From NCBI RefSeq assembly GCF_023016065.1, contig NZ_JALKAQ010000004.1, forward strand, positions 164,462 to 228,461: a stretch of DNA of 64,000 nt. The letters run 5' to 3'. Source of the DNA: Marinobacter sp. S0848L. Its GTDB lineage: Bacteria > Pseudomonadota > Gammaproteobacteria > Pseudomonadales > Oleiphilaceae. The position numbers and the translations under genes are program-made. Of this stretch, positions 35,674 to 45,004 are shown piece by piece (the first letter of the stretch is position 1; each line of letters opens with the position of its first letter). The notes beneath the pieces were generated by a model. That model ran no database searches, had not been told where the DNA came from, and worked only from the letters and a program-made list of their open reading frames with translations.

Positions 35674-37725
35674 TCAGGCCTTGCCTGGCTCCGGGTCGTC
35701 GGTGTTGATCATGTCATCATGCTCATCCATCTCCCAGGGCAGTTTGCCCGGCGAGATATCCAGGAAGTGCAGGTAGTTCTCAAACTGGTCGAGAATGTCC
35801 TTGATGATGTCATGCTCATCGTAGCCGAACACATCGTAGGAACGACCGCCCCGGCGCATGTACACCTCGGCCCGATAATAGACTTCCGGCTTGTCCGGGT
35901 CGCGCTTGAGCTCACCATAAACAAAGCCCGGCATCGGGTGCTCGGTCAGACGCACATCGTAGATGAAGTCGACGTGGTGCTCCCGGTGCACCTGCAAGTG
36001 AGAGCGCTGGTTTTCAGAATCAAACTCGGCGGTCGCATCCCAGCCCTTGGCCTTCAGCTCCTGCTCTACTTCCCGCATAGCATTCATGGCCGTGTTCTTG
36101 ATGAACATTTCCACTTCCTTCTTGCCCGGGAATTCCACAATGGCCGCCAGGCGATGCTTCCACTGGGAGCCGGTCATATGCCGGTTAGTCATCATATGGG
36201 CCTGCAGACTGGTTTCACGGTGTCCTTCGATCACCAGGGCCCGCCACATACCTACAGCAGCAATCAGCATGATGATGGCGAACGGCAAGGCGCTGGCAAT
36301 GGTCATAGTCTGCAAGGCGCTCAAGCCACCCGCCAACAACAAGACCGACGCAACCGCACCTTCCAATACCGCCCAAAACACACGCTGCCAGGCGGGAGTT
36401 TCAATCACACCACCGGACGCGAGTGAGTCGATCACCAACGAACCGGAGTCCGATGAGGTTACGAAGAATGTCACGATCAACAGCACTGTCAGTAATGAGA
36501 TAAAGAAAGACCAAGGCAACACATCAAACAACTTGAACAAGGCCACGGCATGATCTGCCTGGACATCATTAATCAGCGTATCCAACCCCTCATTCATAAT
36601 GAGCGTCAACGCCGTGTCGCCAAAGACGGAGAACCACAGGAAGGTAAATACCGAAGGGACCAGCATTACGCCAAACACAAACTGCCGGATGGTTCGTCCG
36701 CGACTGATCTTCGCAATAAACATCCCGACAAACGGGGCCCAGGCGATGGTCCAGCCGAAGATGAACAACGTCCAGTTACCGATCCAGTCGCTGCGGGTAT
36801 AGGCTTGCAAGTTAAAGGTGCGCTCAACAATGCCACTCAGGTAACTGCCGGTGTTCTGCAGGAAGGTTTCCAGAATGTGGATGGTCGGCCCTACGATAAA
36901 CACGAACAGCATCAGGGAAATGGCCAGAACCATATTGAGAATGGACAGCCGTTTTACCCCCTTGTCCATGCCCGCGACAACGGACACAGTGGCTGCAGCG
37001 GTAATGACCGCAATCGCGATAATCTGCACAGTGGTGTTGATCGGGACGTCAGACCAGAGGTAGTTAATCCCCGCATTAATTTGAGTGACGGACAATCCAA
37101 GGGTTGTGGCGATACCGAACATGGTTCCGAGAATGGCAAACACGTCCACCACATGCCCGATGGGGCCATAGATCTTCTCGCCAATTAAGGGATAGAGTGC
37201 CGAACGAATCGAGAGCGGCAAGCCATGACGGAAGGCAAAGTACGCCAGAACAAGGCCCACCAAACCGTAAATAGCCCAGATGTGGAAGCCCCAATGGAAG
37301 AACGCGATCTGCATGGCTTGCTTCGCGGAATTGACGGTTTCCGCGGCACCTGCGGGCGGTGCCGCATAATGCAAGACCGGCTCCGCCACCCCGAAGAACA
37401 ACAAAGCGATGCCGTAACCCGCCGAGAACAGCATCGCGAACCACTCAGGGAACGTGTATTGCGGCTCGGCATGGTCCGGGCCAAGCTTGATATTGCCCCA
37501 CTTGGAGGCTCCCACCGACACAATAAACACCAGAAATATGGCGACAGAGAGCATGTAGAACCAACCGAATGTCTCCGTGATCCAACTCAGCGTGGCGCTG
37601 AACGCCTCGCCAGCCATTTCCGGGTTGCTGATTGTTCCGATAACGAGTAACAACGCCACCACGACGGCCGGTATGAACACCGGCACCAGTATGGTCGACC
37701 GCATCGCTTTCTTGTCAGAAGCCAT
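35674..37725 (-). CDS. BCCT family choline/betaine transporter, BetT-like
   Basis: This 683-residue secondary transporter has twelve predicted helices, with the family region FIFGWTIAWAPFVGMFIAKISRGRTIRQF and the proximal WGFHIWAIYGLVGLVLAYFAFR. A cytoplasmic C-terminal domain of about 170 residues follows (from roughly 510), as in BetT, where it takes part in osmotic sensing. BetT imports choline by proton symport, complementing ChoXWV at 8677-11775. It is unlinked to the bet operon, and I did not find a BetI-like dyad upstream, so its control may differ. Betaine or carnitine are alternative substrates. Confidence 0.88.
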   Translation of the reverse strand: MASDKKAMRSTILVPVFIPAVVVALLLVIGTISNPEMAGEAFSATLSWITETFGWFYMLSVAIFLVFIVSVGASKWGNIKLGPDHAEPQYTFPEWFAMLFSAGYGIALLFFGVAEPVLHYAAPPAGAAETVNSAKQAMQIAFFHWGFHIWAIYGLVGLVLAYFAFRHGLPLSIRSALYPLIGEKIYGPIGHVVDVFAILGTMFGIATTLGLSVTQINAGINYLWSDVPINTTVQIIAIAVITAAATVSVVAGMDKGVKRLSILNMVLAISLMLFVFIVGPTIHILETFLQNTGSYLSGIVERTFNLQAYTRSDWIGNWTLFIFGWTIAWAPFVGMFIAKISRGRTIRQFVFGVMLVPSVFTFLWFSVFGDTALTLIMNEGLDTLINDVQADHAVALFKLFDVLPWSFFISLLTVLLIVTFFVTSSDSGSLVIDSLASGGVIETPAWQRVFWAVLEGAVASVLLLAGGLSALQTMTIASALPFAIIMLIAAVGMWRALVIEGHRETSLQAHMMTNRHMTGSQWKHRLAAIVEFPGKKEVEMFIKNTAMNAMREVEQELKAKGWDATAEFDSENQRSHLQVHREHHVDFIYDVRLTEHPMPGFVYGELKRDPDKPEVYYRAEVYMRRGGRSYDVFGYDEHDIIKDILDQFENYLHFLDISPGKLPWEMDEHDDMINTDDPEPGKA

Positions 37726-37900
37726 AAACCGACACCCATCCTTCTGTTAGATATTGAATTCCGATTTTCGATTGTCCATGCAGGTACAGAAGCACCTAGC
37801 ACCACTATAGAAGCTAAAGGCTAATAGTCCATTCATGGTATTTTCGAACGAATTCAGAATGGCAAATGTGAGAGAGAAATCATGAAGCAAAACGAAGGGG

Positions 37901-37927
37901 TCAGACGCCCTCTGGCGGGGCGTCTGA
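37901..37927 (-). terminator. Terminator after Spy-like gene
   Basis: TCAGACGCCC (37901-37910) and GGGCGTCTGA (37918-37927) form a 10-bp stem. On the minus strand the following sequence contains TTCGTTTTG. Confidence 0.65.
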
Positions 37928-37940
37928 GCATTACGAGCGC

Positions 37941-38381
37941 TTACTGCGGCTGTTGCATCTGGCGCTGTTGCATTTGCTGCTGCATCTGTTGCTGCATTTG
38001 CTGCATCTTTTGGTCAAGCTCGTTCCGCTGCTCTTCGGTAAACACCGCATCCACCTTGGCCTGCATCAAGGCAGAAATCGCGGCGATTTTGCCGGTCACT
38101 TCGCCCAACTCCTCGGCGTGGGAACGAATGCTGTCTTCGTCGTAATCCGCTTTGATTTCGCCTTGCAGCTCACGCTGAAGCCCCTGAGCGTCCTGACGCA
38201 GCTCACCCAACTCACCTTCCATCTCGCTGATGATGTCGCGAATCTCGGCCTGCTGGTCATCCGACAAGCCCACCATCTGCGCCAATTGGGCAACCTGATC
38301 TGTCTGGCCCTGCTGGGCAAATGCCGGCATCGACAAACTAATGGCTACCAGGGCCGATCCAATAATTTTTTTCAGTTTCAT
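37941..38381 (-). CDS. Spy/CpxP-like periplasmic protein with Met/Gln-rich tail
   Basis: This 146-residue protein starts with a Sec signal peptide (MKLKKIIGSALVAISLSMPAFA). The mature part is helical and charged, with LSDDQQAEIRDIISEME and VFTEEQRNELDQKMQQM, which resemble the LTxxQ-type repeats of Spy/CpxP chaperones. The last 22 residues are almost only Met and Gln (MQQ repeats). The start 38381 has GGAG at the right distance; the in-frame ATG at 38393 does not. A single-gene unit ending in a hairpin. Chaperone or metal-related function is inference. Confidence 0.7.
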   Translation of the reverse strand: MKLKKIIGSALVAISLSMPAFAQQGQTDQVAQLAQMVGLSDDQQAEIRDIISEMEGELGELRQDAQGLQRELQGEIKADYDEDSIRSHAEELGEVTGKIAAISALMQAKVDAVFTEEQRNELDQKMQQMQQQMQQQMQQRQMQQPQ

Positions 38382-38612
38382 AAAACGCTCCAAACGTGAG
38401 TGGTAACTTCACCACAATAGGGTCAATTTAAGTTTCAGTGCTTTACACCCTAAATCATTCCCGCAGGCGATTTCACCCCGATCCCCCTGCTTTTTGTACA
38501 GTTTTTGGGGGCACCGGCCCACACCCCGCGCCACTCCGGCATTTTGACAATGTGAAAATTTAGTCATTCCACTGCATAATGGCGGCTTTACCCACCATAC
38601 GGAGCAGACATC

Positions 38613-39542
38613 ATGGCCATTAACTGGTTTCCCGGGCACATGCACAAGGCCCGAAAGGAGATCAAAAAAGTCATGCCCCAGATGGATCTCATCATCGAGG
38701 TGGTTGACGCACGACTCCCTTTCAGCAGCGAAAACCCGCTGGTGCCATCGTTGCGTGGCGATACACCTCTGATCAAAGTGTTGAACAAACGCGATCTGGC
38801 AGACCCGGCAATTACCGACCAATGGCTGGAATGGATTGAACAGGAACGAGGGGTGCGCGCCATCACCCTGACCCATAACCAGCGCCAGGAAGCCTTGAAC
38901 ATTCTCAAGCTAGCCGAGGAAATGACCCCCGAACACGACCGCCAGAAAAGTGCACTGCGGGTGATGATTCTGGGCATTCCGAACGTTGGTAAGTCCACCT
39001 TGATTAACACTTTAGCGGGCCGGCCAGCAGCGAAAACCGGTAACGAACCGGCAGTAACACGTGCCCAACAAGCCATCAAACTCCCGGACAATGTTCTGCT
39101 GTACGACACGCCGGGTTTTCTTTGGCCCAAACTGTCGCCCGAGCAATGCGGCTACCGTCTTGCCGTTAGTGGCGCCATTCGCAGCGCTGTACTCGATTTT
39201 GAAGACGTTGCCATGTTTGAGGCGGATTATCTGGTCGACGCCTACCCGGAACTGGCCATGTCCCGTTACGGCCTGAATGAGCGCCCACAGGACGGACTGG
39301 CGTTAATGGACGCGATTGCTGCTAAACGCCGTTTCCTCGGCCGTGGCGGTGTTCCCGACTTGTACAAGGTTTCCGAAGTGCTCATCAATGAGTTTCGGGC
39401 TGGCACCATTGGGCGAATTTCACTGGAGACACCGGCGATGGTCGAAAAAGAACTGGCAGAGGCCCGAGCGCTGGCGGAAATTGAAGCCGCACAAAAAGAA
39501 GCAGAGGAACTGGAACGCAAACAAAAGGGCCGAAAACGCTAA
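38613..39542 (+). CDS. ylqF: Ribosome biogenesis GTPase YlqF/RbgA-like
   Basis: This 309-residue circularly permuted GTPase has its motifs in the order G4 (LNKRDLA, near residue 56), G1 ([16 protein letters not shown], near 119) and G3 (YDTPGFLWPK). The N-terminal stretch INWFPGHMHKARKEI is diagnostic. Relatives assist late assembly of the 50S subunit. There is a C-terminal RNA-binding-like helical domain and a charged tail. GGAG precedes the ATG, and it is divergent from the Spy-like gene. Confidence 0.93.
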   Translation: MAINWFPGHMHKARKEIKKVMPQMDLIIEVVDARLPFSSENPLVPSLRGDTPLIKVLNKRDLADPAITDQWLEWIEQERGVRAITLTHNQRQEALNILKLAEEMTPEHDRQKSALRVMILGIPNVGKSTLINTLAGRPAAKTGNEPAVTRAQQAIKLPDNVLLYDTPGFLWPKLSPEQCGYRLAVSGAIRSAVLDFEDVAMFEADYLVDAYPELAMSRYGLNERPQDGLALMDAIAAKRRFLGRGGVPDLYKVSEVLINEFRAGTIGRISLETPAMVEKELAEARALAEIEAAQKEAEELERKQKGRKR

Positions 39543-39584
39543 GCGTTAAAAATTAAGCATAAATACCGCTAGCTCGAAGATTCG

Positions 39585-39612
39585 TTATACAGCTATCTTG
39601 TTTTGGTATACT
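39585..39612 (+). promoter_or_regulatory. Promoter of anr/fnr-like gene
   Basis: TTATAC (39585-39590), a 16-base spacer, then an extended -10 TGGTATACT with TATACT at 39607-39612. No FNR box (TTGAT-N4-ATCAA) is visible upstream, so autoregulation is not evident. Confidence 0.45.
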
Positions 39613-39681
39613 CGTTTAACGCTCAATAAGCTGCGATCGCTGGTCAGCTTGTTTACACCATTTATTTCAGGTTTTTTGGTT

Positions 39682-40443
39682 ATGGCTAAGGCAATTCCGC
39701 TTCGCTCCGTTTCTCCGCTCAAGGCCTCGTGCAATCAGTGCAGCCTCAGCAATCTTTGCCTGCCCCTTGCGGTCGAGGAAAACGATCTCGATAGCTTGGA
39801 GGACATTGTTCAGCAGGGAAAGATCTACAACCGTGGCGAACACATTTTTGACCAAAGCACGCCGGTTAAATCCTGCTTCGCGGTAAAGAGCGGTTCGATC
39901 AAAACATCCATCATTACGGAAAGCGGTGAAGAGCAGGTCACAGGCTTTTTCATGCCGGGCGAGCTTGTTGGTTTAGACAGTTTGGGCAGCGATCATTACG
40001 CCTGCACAGCGAAAGCTTTGGAGCGCACCAGCTTGTGCGAGTTCCCCATGGACAAACTGGAAGAGCTGACCATTAAATTGCCGGAACTTCAGCACCACAT
40101 GTATCAGCTGATGAGCAAAGAAATCCAAAGCAGCCACCAACTGGCGATGCTGCTCAGCAAAAACACGGCTGAAGAACGCATCGCTGCGCTGCTGCTTTCT
40201 CTTTCCAGCCGCTTCCGCCGTCGCCGGATGTCAGGCACAACCTTTACCCTGCCCATGCCGAGAAACGACATTGCCAACTTCCTGGGCTTGGCGGTTGAAA
40301 CCGTCAGTCGCGTATTTACGCGTTTCCAGAGCCAGGGCATTTTGAGGGCAAAAGGGCGTGAGGTTGAAATTCTGGATGTTGAAGCCTTGCAGACTGTCAC
40401 TCACGAAGTGAGCAAGCAGGCCTGCCGATCCTCGCAAGCCTGA
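39682..40443 (+). CDS. anr: Anr/Fnr-type oxygen-sensing transcription regulator
   Basis: This 253-residue CRP/FNR-family activator has the N-terminal iron-sulfur cysteines CNQCSLSNLC (C-x2-C-x5-C) plus a fourth cysteine in SDHYACTAKAL. This is the arrangement that binds an oxygen-labile 4Fe-4S cluster. The C-terminal helix-turn-helix is MPRNDIANFLGLAVETVSRVFTRFQSQG, with the E-SR residues that read FNR boxes. I use the ATG at 39682; an in-frame TTG at 39598 would overlap the promoter. It controls the switch to low-oxygen respiration. Confidence 0.94.
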   Translation: MAKAIPLRSVSPLKASCNQCSLSNLCLPLAVEENDLDSLEDIVQQGKIYNRGEHIFDQSTPVKSCFAVKSGSIKTSIITESGEEQVTGFFMPGELVGLDSLGSDHYACTAKALERTSLCEFPMDKLEELTIKLPELQHHMYQLMSKEIQSSHQLAMLLSKNTAEERIAALLLSLSSRFRRRRMSGTTFTLPMPRNDIANFLGLAVETVSRVFTRFQSQGILRAKGREVEILDVEALQTVTHEVSKQACRSSQA

Positions 40444-40462
40444 ACGATTTGGCGAGCCGGGC

Positions 40463-41335
40463 TTATTGAGCCGGCTCGTTCTCGGATGTATCGGCTGCAG
40501 TCGCCATCAAGAACTCTTCTTCCAGCCAACGCCGCCAAGGCAACTGTTTAATTCCAAAGGTGTTGCGTATCTTCGTGCACACCATGGTTGTGTTTACCGG
40601 CTCCAGATGGCCCCAGTCTGGCGTTTCGTCGACCACTCTAATGCCTTCCGGTATCCCCGGCATCTCGACGATAGCCAGCCCTAATTCGTAAAGGGATATC
40701 TCTTCCGCCCCGGCATATTGGTAAGTTCCCCAGACTTCTGCGCCGCAATCCAGCTGCATGATGATTGCCGCCATGACTCGTGCCAGATCCTTCACCGCCA
40801 CCGGTTGGCCGTGACAACGATCAGGCAACGGTAGTGCCTCTGCGTTGGCACTGTTTTGATAAACCTTCTTTGCAATCCGCGCCAGGCTCCATCCGGTACG
40901 CAAAATAATGTGTCGAGGTAACTGACTCCGCAACGCTTGCTCGCACTCCCACTGCCAGCGCCCCAATTCATTAATGGGCTGGCCGGGATTAGACGCGATA
41001 TAGGCATCTTGTTTGCGGCCATCAAACACATAGCACGACGACAACTGGAGCATGGCCATGCCGCGCTCCAGCGCATGACCGGCAAGCGCCAAAGGCAGTG
41101 AGAATGCGGCCTCATGAGTCGCTTCACGATCGGCTTCAGCCTGTTCGGGATCGCCCAACCACAGCGCGTTAACGATCAGATCGGTATCGTCCGGAATCCA
41201 GCTTGCCAGTGCATGCAAATCCACCCGCGCAGGGTCGCTTATCAGCAACGGGCTGACCCGCAGGTGCGAGGCTCGCAAGCGGTCAAGAAGCACCCGGCCT
41301 AATGGGCCATAATCGTGAACAACTAAGACATGCAC
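40463..41335 (-). CDS. RmlD-like sugar nucleotide-binding/SDR protein
   Basis: This 290-residue atypical short-chain dehydrogenase resembles the dTDP-4-dehydrorhamnose reductase group: an N-terminal Rossmann strand MHVLVVHDYGPLGRVLLDRL, LQLSSCYVFDGRKQDAYI, and HIILRTGWSLA. The nucleotide loop lacks the usual GxxGxxG (it is DYGPLG), so cofactor use is doubtful. It is not in a polysaccharide cluster. The start is GTG 41335. The final part is acidic. Similar stand-alone genes are common in Marinobacter and Pseudomonas relatives; function unknown. Confidence 0.7.
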   Translation of the reverse strand: MHVLVVHDYGPLGRVLLDRLRASHLRVSPLLISDPARVDLHALASWIPDDTDLIVNALWLGDPEQAEADREATHEAAFSLPLALAGHALERGMAMLQLSSCYVFDGRKQDAYIASNPGQPINELGRWQWECEQALRSQLPRHIILRTGWSLARIAKKVYQNSANAEALPLPDRCHGQPVAVKDLARVMAAIIMQLDCGAEVWGTYQYAGAEEISLYELGLAIVEMPGIPEGIRVVDETPDWGHLEPVNTTMVCTKIRNTFGIKQLPWRRWLEEEFLMATAADTSENEPAQ

Positions 41336-41523
41336 GGGAATTCACTACCTCCGAATTTCGCTGATCTGACAGGCTAATCCACGTTCAGGCCAATGGCCTG
41401 AACAATGGTTTTGCTGCACCATTCATCACACCGTATAAACGCTGACTTTAGTCAGTACGAACCACGCTCTTCGCAGCAACACCTTGGCGCTGCAACCATG
41501 AGCATACAACACCAGGACTGATC

Positions 41524-41880
41524 ATGCTGAAACAACAAAGCCACATTGTTGCTCCTATCCCCGATGAACTTCGCACCCGTGCGCTTTATACAGTATCCGA
41601 GCTGAAAGCGCGCGGCAAAGCCGACAAGGAAGCCATCGACCAGTTGCACAACCTGATTGTGGACCTGACCGAGAACGGCCTTGATTTCTTTTTTCTGGAA
41701 CCGCTACGACGCCTGAATGCCGGCAACGTGACCATGAGCATGGCCAAAGTGGGCATCAGCAGCATGCTCAAGGGCAGTAAAATGGTGGTTCACAAAGTAC
41801 TTAAAAAACTGAACGACCGAAGCCTGACTTCTATCCTGGAGTTCATCGAAGAAATCATTCACGAGCCGGAAGCCCAGTAA
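41524..41880 (+). CDS. Conserved-looking small helical protein, function unknown
   Basis: This is a 118-residue soluble protein with no signal peptide or recognisable motif. It is predicted mostly helical, with two regular stretches, ELRTRALYTVSELKARGKADKEAIDQLHNLIVDL and SLTSILEFIEEIIHEP, and a more hydrophobic middle (MAKVGISSMLKGSKMVVHKVLKKL). It has a recognisable ribosome site (AGGA), codon use like its neighbours and a 188-base upstream gap, so I regard it as a real single gene. I do not recognise the family. Confidence 0.65.
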   Translation: MLKQQSHIVAPIPDELRTRALYTVSELKARGKADKEAIDQLHNLIVDLTENGLDFFFLEPLRRLNAGNVTMSMAKVGISSMLKGSKMVVHKVLKKLNDRSLTSILEFIEEIIHEPEAQ

Positions 41881-41909
41881 AAGTGATCACCGCTTCCCGG
41901 GACTGACCA

Positions 41910-42983
41910 TCAGTAGCAGTCCCGGGGCACCCGGGCCGTTACGCCGGTCAGCAGCTCATACCCTATGGTCCCCGCACAGGCAGCCACCTCGTCCACGCTG
42001 ACGGTTTTGCCCCACAGCTCCACCATGTCGCCCTCCTGAGCCTCCGGCACGCCGGTCAGATCAACGGCCAGCATGTCCATCGATACCCGGCCCAGAAGCC
42101 CGATACGCTGCCCAAGAACAGCCGCAGGCGTTCCCGTACCTGCATGGCGCGGATAGCCATCGCCATAACCGATCGCCACCATTCCCATGCGAGTTTCCGA
42201 TTCGGCCACCCAGGTTGAACCGTAGCCGATCGACTCTCCCGGCTTGACGGTTCTCGTAGTGATTAAAGGTGCTTCGAGCGTCATCACCGGCTTTAACCCC
42301 AAATCAGACCCGGTTTTGCCAATCATGGGAGATGCCCCGTAAAGCATGATGCCGGGCCGACTCCAGTCGTAAAGCGGCTGCTCAGGCAGGAAGTGAGCGG
42401 CGGAGTTGCCGACACTTCGCATCAGTGTCGGCCAGGCCTGTGTGGCCTGCTCGAAGATGCGGGTTTGCTCGGCAGTCATGGGACTGGAGGTGTCGTCAGC
42501 ACAGGCAAAATGAGTCACGAAGCCTTGCAGCTCCGCTCGCTGCCCCCCTTCTTCCAGTTTTGCCATGACAGCAGGGAGTTCCGAGGGCCTGAAACCCAAC
42601 CGGTTCATGCCGGTATTCACTTTCAGCCAATACGCCGGAGCGCGGCCGGCGGCCAGCCATTGCAGCTGCTGGTTGTTGTGCAACACCGGTTCGAAGCCCT
42701 GCTGTGAACACAGCGCCATATCCTCGCGGCTGTGCACGCCTTGAAGCATCACCACCGACTGGCTCAACCCCGCCGACCGTATTTCAAGCGCTTCTTCCAA
42801 ACACGCCACTGCAAATTTTCGGGCGTCGGTGGCCAGCGCCTTTGCAACAGTTTGTATGCCATGGCCGTAACCATCTGCCTTGACCACAGCCATAGCCTGG
42901 GCCGAGCCTGCTTTGGCCCGGGCCACTTGATAGTTGTACTTCAGAGCATCCAGATCAATTCTGGCAACAGTTGCGCGAGGCAT
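41910..42983 (-). CDS. alr: Alanine racemase
   Basis: This 357-residue PLP enzyme converts L- to D-alanine for peptidoglycan. The PLP lysine is in AVVKADGYGHG near residue 34, and the catalytic tyrosine is in AIGYGDGYPRHA near 255. The substrate-site MLYGASPM and VSMDMLAVDLT are also typical. It overlaps the dnaB stop by one base (TAATG), so it is coupled to the helicase gene, the standard dnaB-alr pair. Confidence 0.96.
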   Translation of the reverse strand: MPRATVARIDLDALKYNYQVARAKAGSAQAMAVVKADGYGHGIQTVAKALATDARKFAVACLEEALEIRSAGLSQSVVMLQGVHSREDMALCSQQGFEPVLHNNQQLQWLAAGRAPAYWLKVNTGMNRLGFRPSELPAVMAKLEEGGQRAELQGFVTHFACADDTSSPMTAEQTRIFEQATQAWPTLMRSVGNSAAHFLPEQPLYDWSRPGIMLYGASPMIGKTGSDLGLKPVMTLEAPLITTRTVKPGESIGYGSTWVAESETRMGMVAIGYGDGYPRHAGTGTPAAVLGQRIGLLGRVSMDMLAVDLTGVPEAQEGDMVELWGKTVSVDEVAACAGTIGYELLTGVTARVPRDCY

Positions 42984-44389
42984 TAATAGTCACCACCGTA
43001 ATCACCGTAATCCCCGTGCGCCAAGTCTTCGAACTTGGTGTACTTACCAATAAAGGCCAGCCGGATTGTGCCGATCGGCCCGTTCCGCTGCTTACCGATA
43101 ATAATTTCGGCGATGCCTTTGTCCTGAGTGTCTTCGTTATAAACCTCATCCCGATACACGAACATAATCACGTCGGCGTCCTGCTCGATCGCACCGGATT
43201 CCCGGAGGTCGGAGTTTACAGGGCGTTTGTTGGGACGCTGCTCAAGACTGCGGTTCAGCTGGGACAGTGCCACCACCGGGCAACTCAGTTCCTTGGCGAT
43301 ACCTTTCAACGATCGAGAAATCTCGGAGATTTCTGCCGTTCGCCCTTCGGTGTTACCGGGCACCCGCATCAACTGAAGGTAATCCACCATGATCAGACCG
43401 ATTTTGCCGCCATTTTCCCGGGCAATCCGGCGTGCTCGTGACCGCATTTCTGTGGGGCTCAACCCCGGCGTATCGTCGATATACAGCGGCTTGTCTTTCA
43501 GCAAACTGACCGCCGATGTCAGGCGCGGCCAGTCGTCTTCCTCAAGCTTACCGCCCCGGACCTTGGTCTGGTCAATTCGCCCGAGCGAGGAGAGCATACG
43601 CATAGCCAGAGCATCCGCGGGCATCTCCATACTGAACACCAGGATCGGTGTGCCGGTACTGATCAACGCGTTTTCCACGATGTTCATGGCAAAGGTGGTT
43701 TTACCCATCGACGGACGACCAGCCACGATAATCAAATCGGCCGGCTGCATACCGGAGGTCTGGTCATCCAGATCACGGAAACCGGTGGTCAAACCGGTGG
43801 TCTGCTCACCCGACTCGAATAGTTCCTCGATGCGGCTGAGGGTGGTGGCCAGAATCGGGTTGATGGCTTTAGGGCCCGAGCCCTCTTTGGTGCGCGCTTC
43901 GGCAATCTGAAACACGCTGCGCTCGGCCTCATCCAGTATTTCGCTACTTTTTCGACCCAGCGGATTAAACGCGGAATCGGAGATCTTACCGGACACTTCA
44001 ACAAGCTGACGTAGGACCGAACGCTCGCGCACGATGTCTGCATAGGCCGCTATGTTCGCTGCACCCGGGGTTTTTTCTGCCAACTCAGCCAGATAGGCAA
44101 GACCGCCTGCGTCTTCTATATCCCCGGCCCGTTCGAGAAACTCCGCCAGGGTGACGACATCCAAAGGCTCGCTTTCGCTGGCCAGCCGCTCAACAGCACC
44201 AAAAATCAGACGATGATCCTGGCGATAGAAATCAGCCGCCGAAATCATTTCTGAAATCTCGTCGAACCGTCGATTATCCAGCATCAGACCACCCAATACG
44301 GCCTGCTCTGCTTCCACCGAATGGGGTGGGACTTTGATACGACTGGTTTCTGAATCAATAGACACAGATTGGGGAGAAGGAGTTGCCAT
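42983..44389 (-). CDS. dnaB: Replicative DNA helicase
   Basis: This 468-residue hexameric helicase has an N-terminal domain (PPHSVEAEQAVLGGLMLDN), a linker, and a RecA-like ATPase domain with Walker A AGRPSMGKTTFAMNI near residue 233, Walker B IGLIMVDYLQLM and the arginine-finger region QLNRSLEQRPNKRPVNSDLRESG. There is no intein. The start at ATG 44389 is preferred; an in-frame GTG at 44395 lies two codons earlier. It follows the ribosomal rplI gene after a terminator hairpin. Confidence 0.97.
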   Translation of the reverse strand: MATPSPQSVSIDSETSRIKVPPHSVEAEQAVLGGLMLDNRRFDEISEMISAADFYRQDHRLIFGAVERLASESEPLDVVTLAEFLERAGDIEDAGGLAYLAELAEKTPGAANIAAYADIVRERSVLRQLVEVSGKISDSAFNPLGRKSSEILDEAERSVFQIAEARTKEGSGPKAINPILATTLSRIEELFESGEQTTGLTTGFRDLDDQTSGMQPADLIIVAGRPSMGKTTFAMNIVENALISTGTPILVFSMEMPADALAMRMLSSLGRIDQTKVRGGKLEEDDWPRLTSAVSLLKDKPLYIDDTPGLSPTEMRSRARRIARENGGKIGLIMVDYLQLMRVPGNTEGRTAEISEISRSLKGIAKELSCPVVALSQLNRSLEQRPNKRPVNSDLRESGAIEQDADVIMFVYRDEVYNEDTQDKGIAEIIIGKQRNGPIGTIRLAFIGKYTKFEDLAHGDYGDYGGDY

Positions 44390-44442
44390 AGACACCAGAC
44401 ACGTAAGGAATGAAAAACAGACCTACAAGAATACCAGAAACA

Positions 44443-44477
44443 AACAAGCCCGAAACCGTTTCCGGATCGGGCTTGTT
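44443..44477 (-). terminator. Terminator between rplI and dnaB
   Basis: The 11-base arms AACAAGCCCGA (44443-44453) and TCGGGCTTGTT (44467-44477) are exact complements. On the minus strand the stem is followed by TTCTGG. Some read-through into dnaB is possible. Confidence 0.75.
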
Positions 44478-44537
44478 ATGGACCGCGAAAAGCCTGAGCC
44501 TCAGCGGTCGCTGAACTTACCTGCTGTGGCCAACCGA

Positions 44538-44984
44538 TTACTCGGCAACAACCGCCAGCTTGATGGTAACTTCAACGTCAGAGTGCAGCTGCAGCTCGAT
44601 GTCGTACTCGCCAGTGGTCCGCAGAGGGCCTTCCGGCAGACGAACTTCGCTCTTCTCAACTTCAGTGCCGCCAGCAGAAACAACTTCTGCAATGTCGCGA
44701 ACACCGATAGAGCCGAACAGCTTACCTTCGTCACCAGCCTTGGAGGTGATGGTGAAGGATGCGCCTTCCAGAGCTTCTGCACGGGACTGGGCAGCAGACA
44801 GCTTTTCAGCAGCGGCTTTTTCCAGCTCAGCGCGACGCTCTTCGAACGCCTTTACGTTTGCTTCCGTGGCAGGCACAGCCTTGCCGTACGGCAGCAGGAA
44901 ATTACGACCGTAACCGGCCTTAACGTTTACCTTGTCGCCCAAAGTGCCAAGGTTTGCAACTTTCTCGAGCAGAATAACTTCCAT
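44538..44984 (-). CDS. rplI: 50S ribosomal protein L9
   Basis: This 148-residue protein has the full L9 layout: the N-terminal rRNA-binding domain [32 protein letters not shown], a long connecting helix ([22 protein letters not shown]), and a C-terminal domain ([14 protein letters not shown]). It is in the rpsF-rpsR-membrane protein-rplI operon, 20 bases after the membrane gene. GAGG precedes the ATG. Confidence 0.97.
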   Translation of the reverse strand: MEVILLEKVANLGTLGDKVNVKAGYGRNFLLPYGKAVPATEANVKAFEERRAELEKAAAEKLSAAQSRAEALEGASFTITSKAGDEGKLFGSIGVRDIAEVVSAGGTEVEKSEVRLPEGPLRTTGEYDIELQLHSDVEVTIKLAVVAE

Positions 44985-45004
44985 CTCGTTAACCTCTTCG
45001 TGCT

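Noticed and set aside
37726..37880. BetI-like operator in front of the BetT-like gene.
   Set aside because: Only partial TCGAA/TTCAG resemblance with the wrong spacing (4 instead of 6 between half-sites).
37941..38010. Repeated CAT/TTG/CTG triplets taken at first for a microsatellite or small tandem repeat array.
   Set aside because: It encodes the MQQ tail of the Spy-like protein in frame; no array of longer units.
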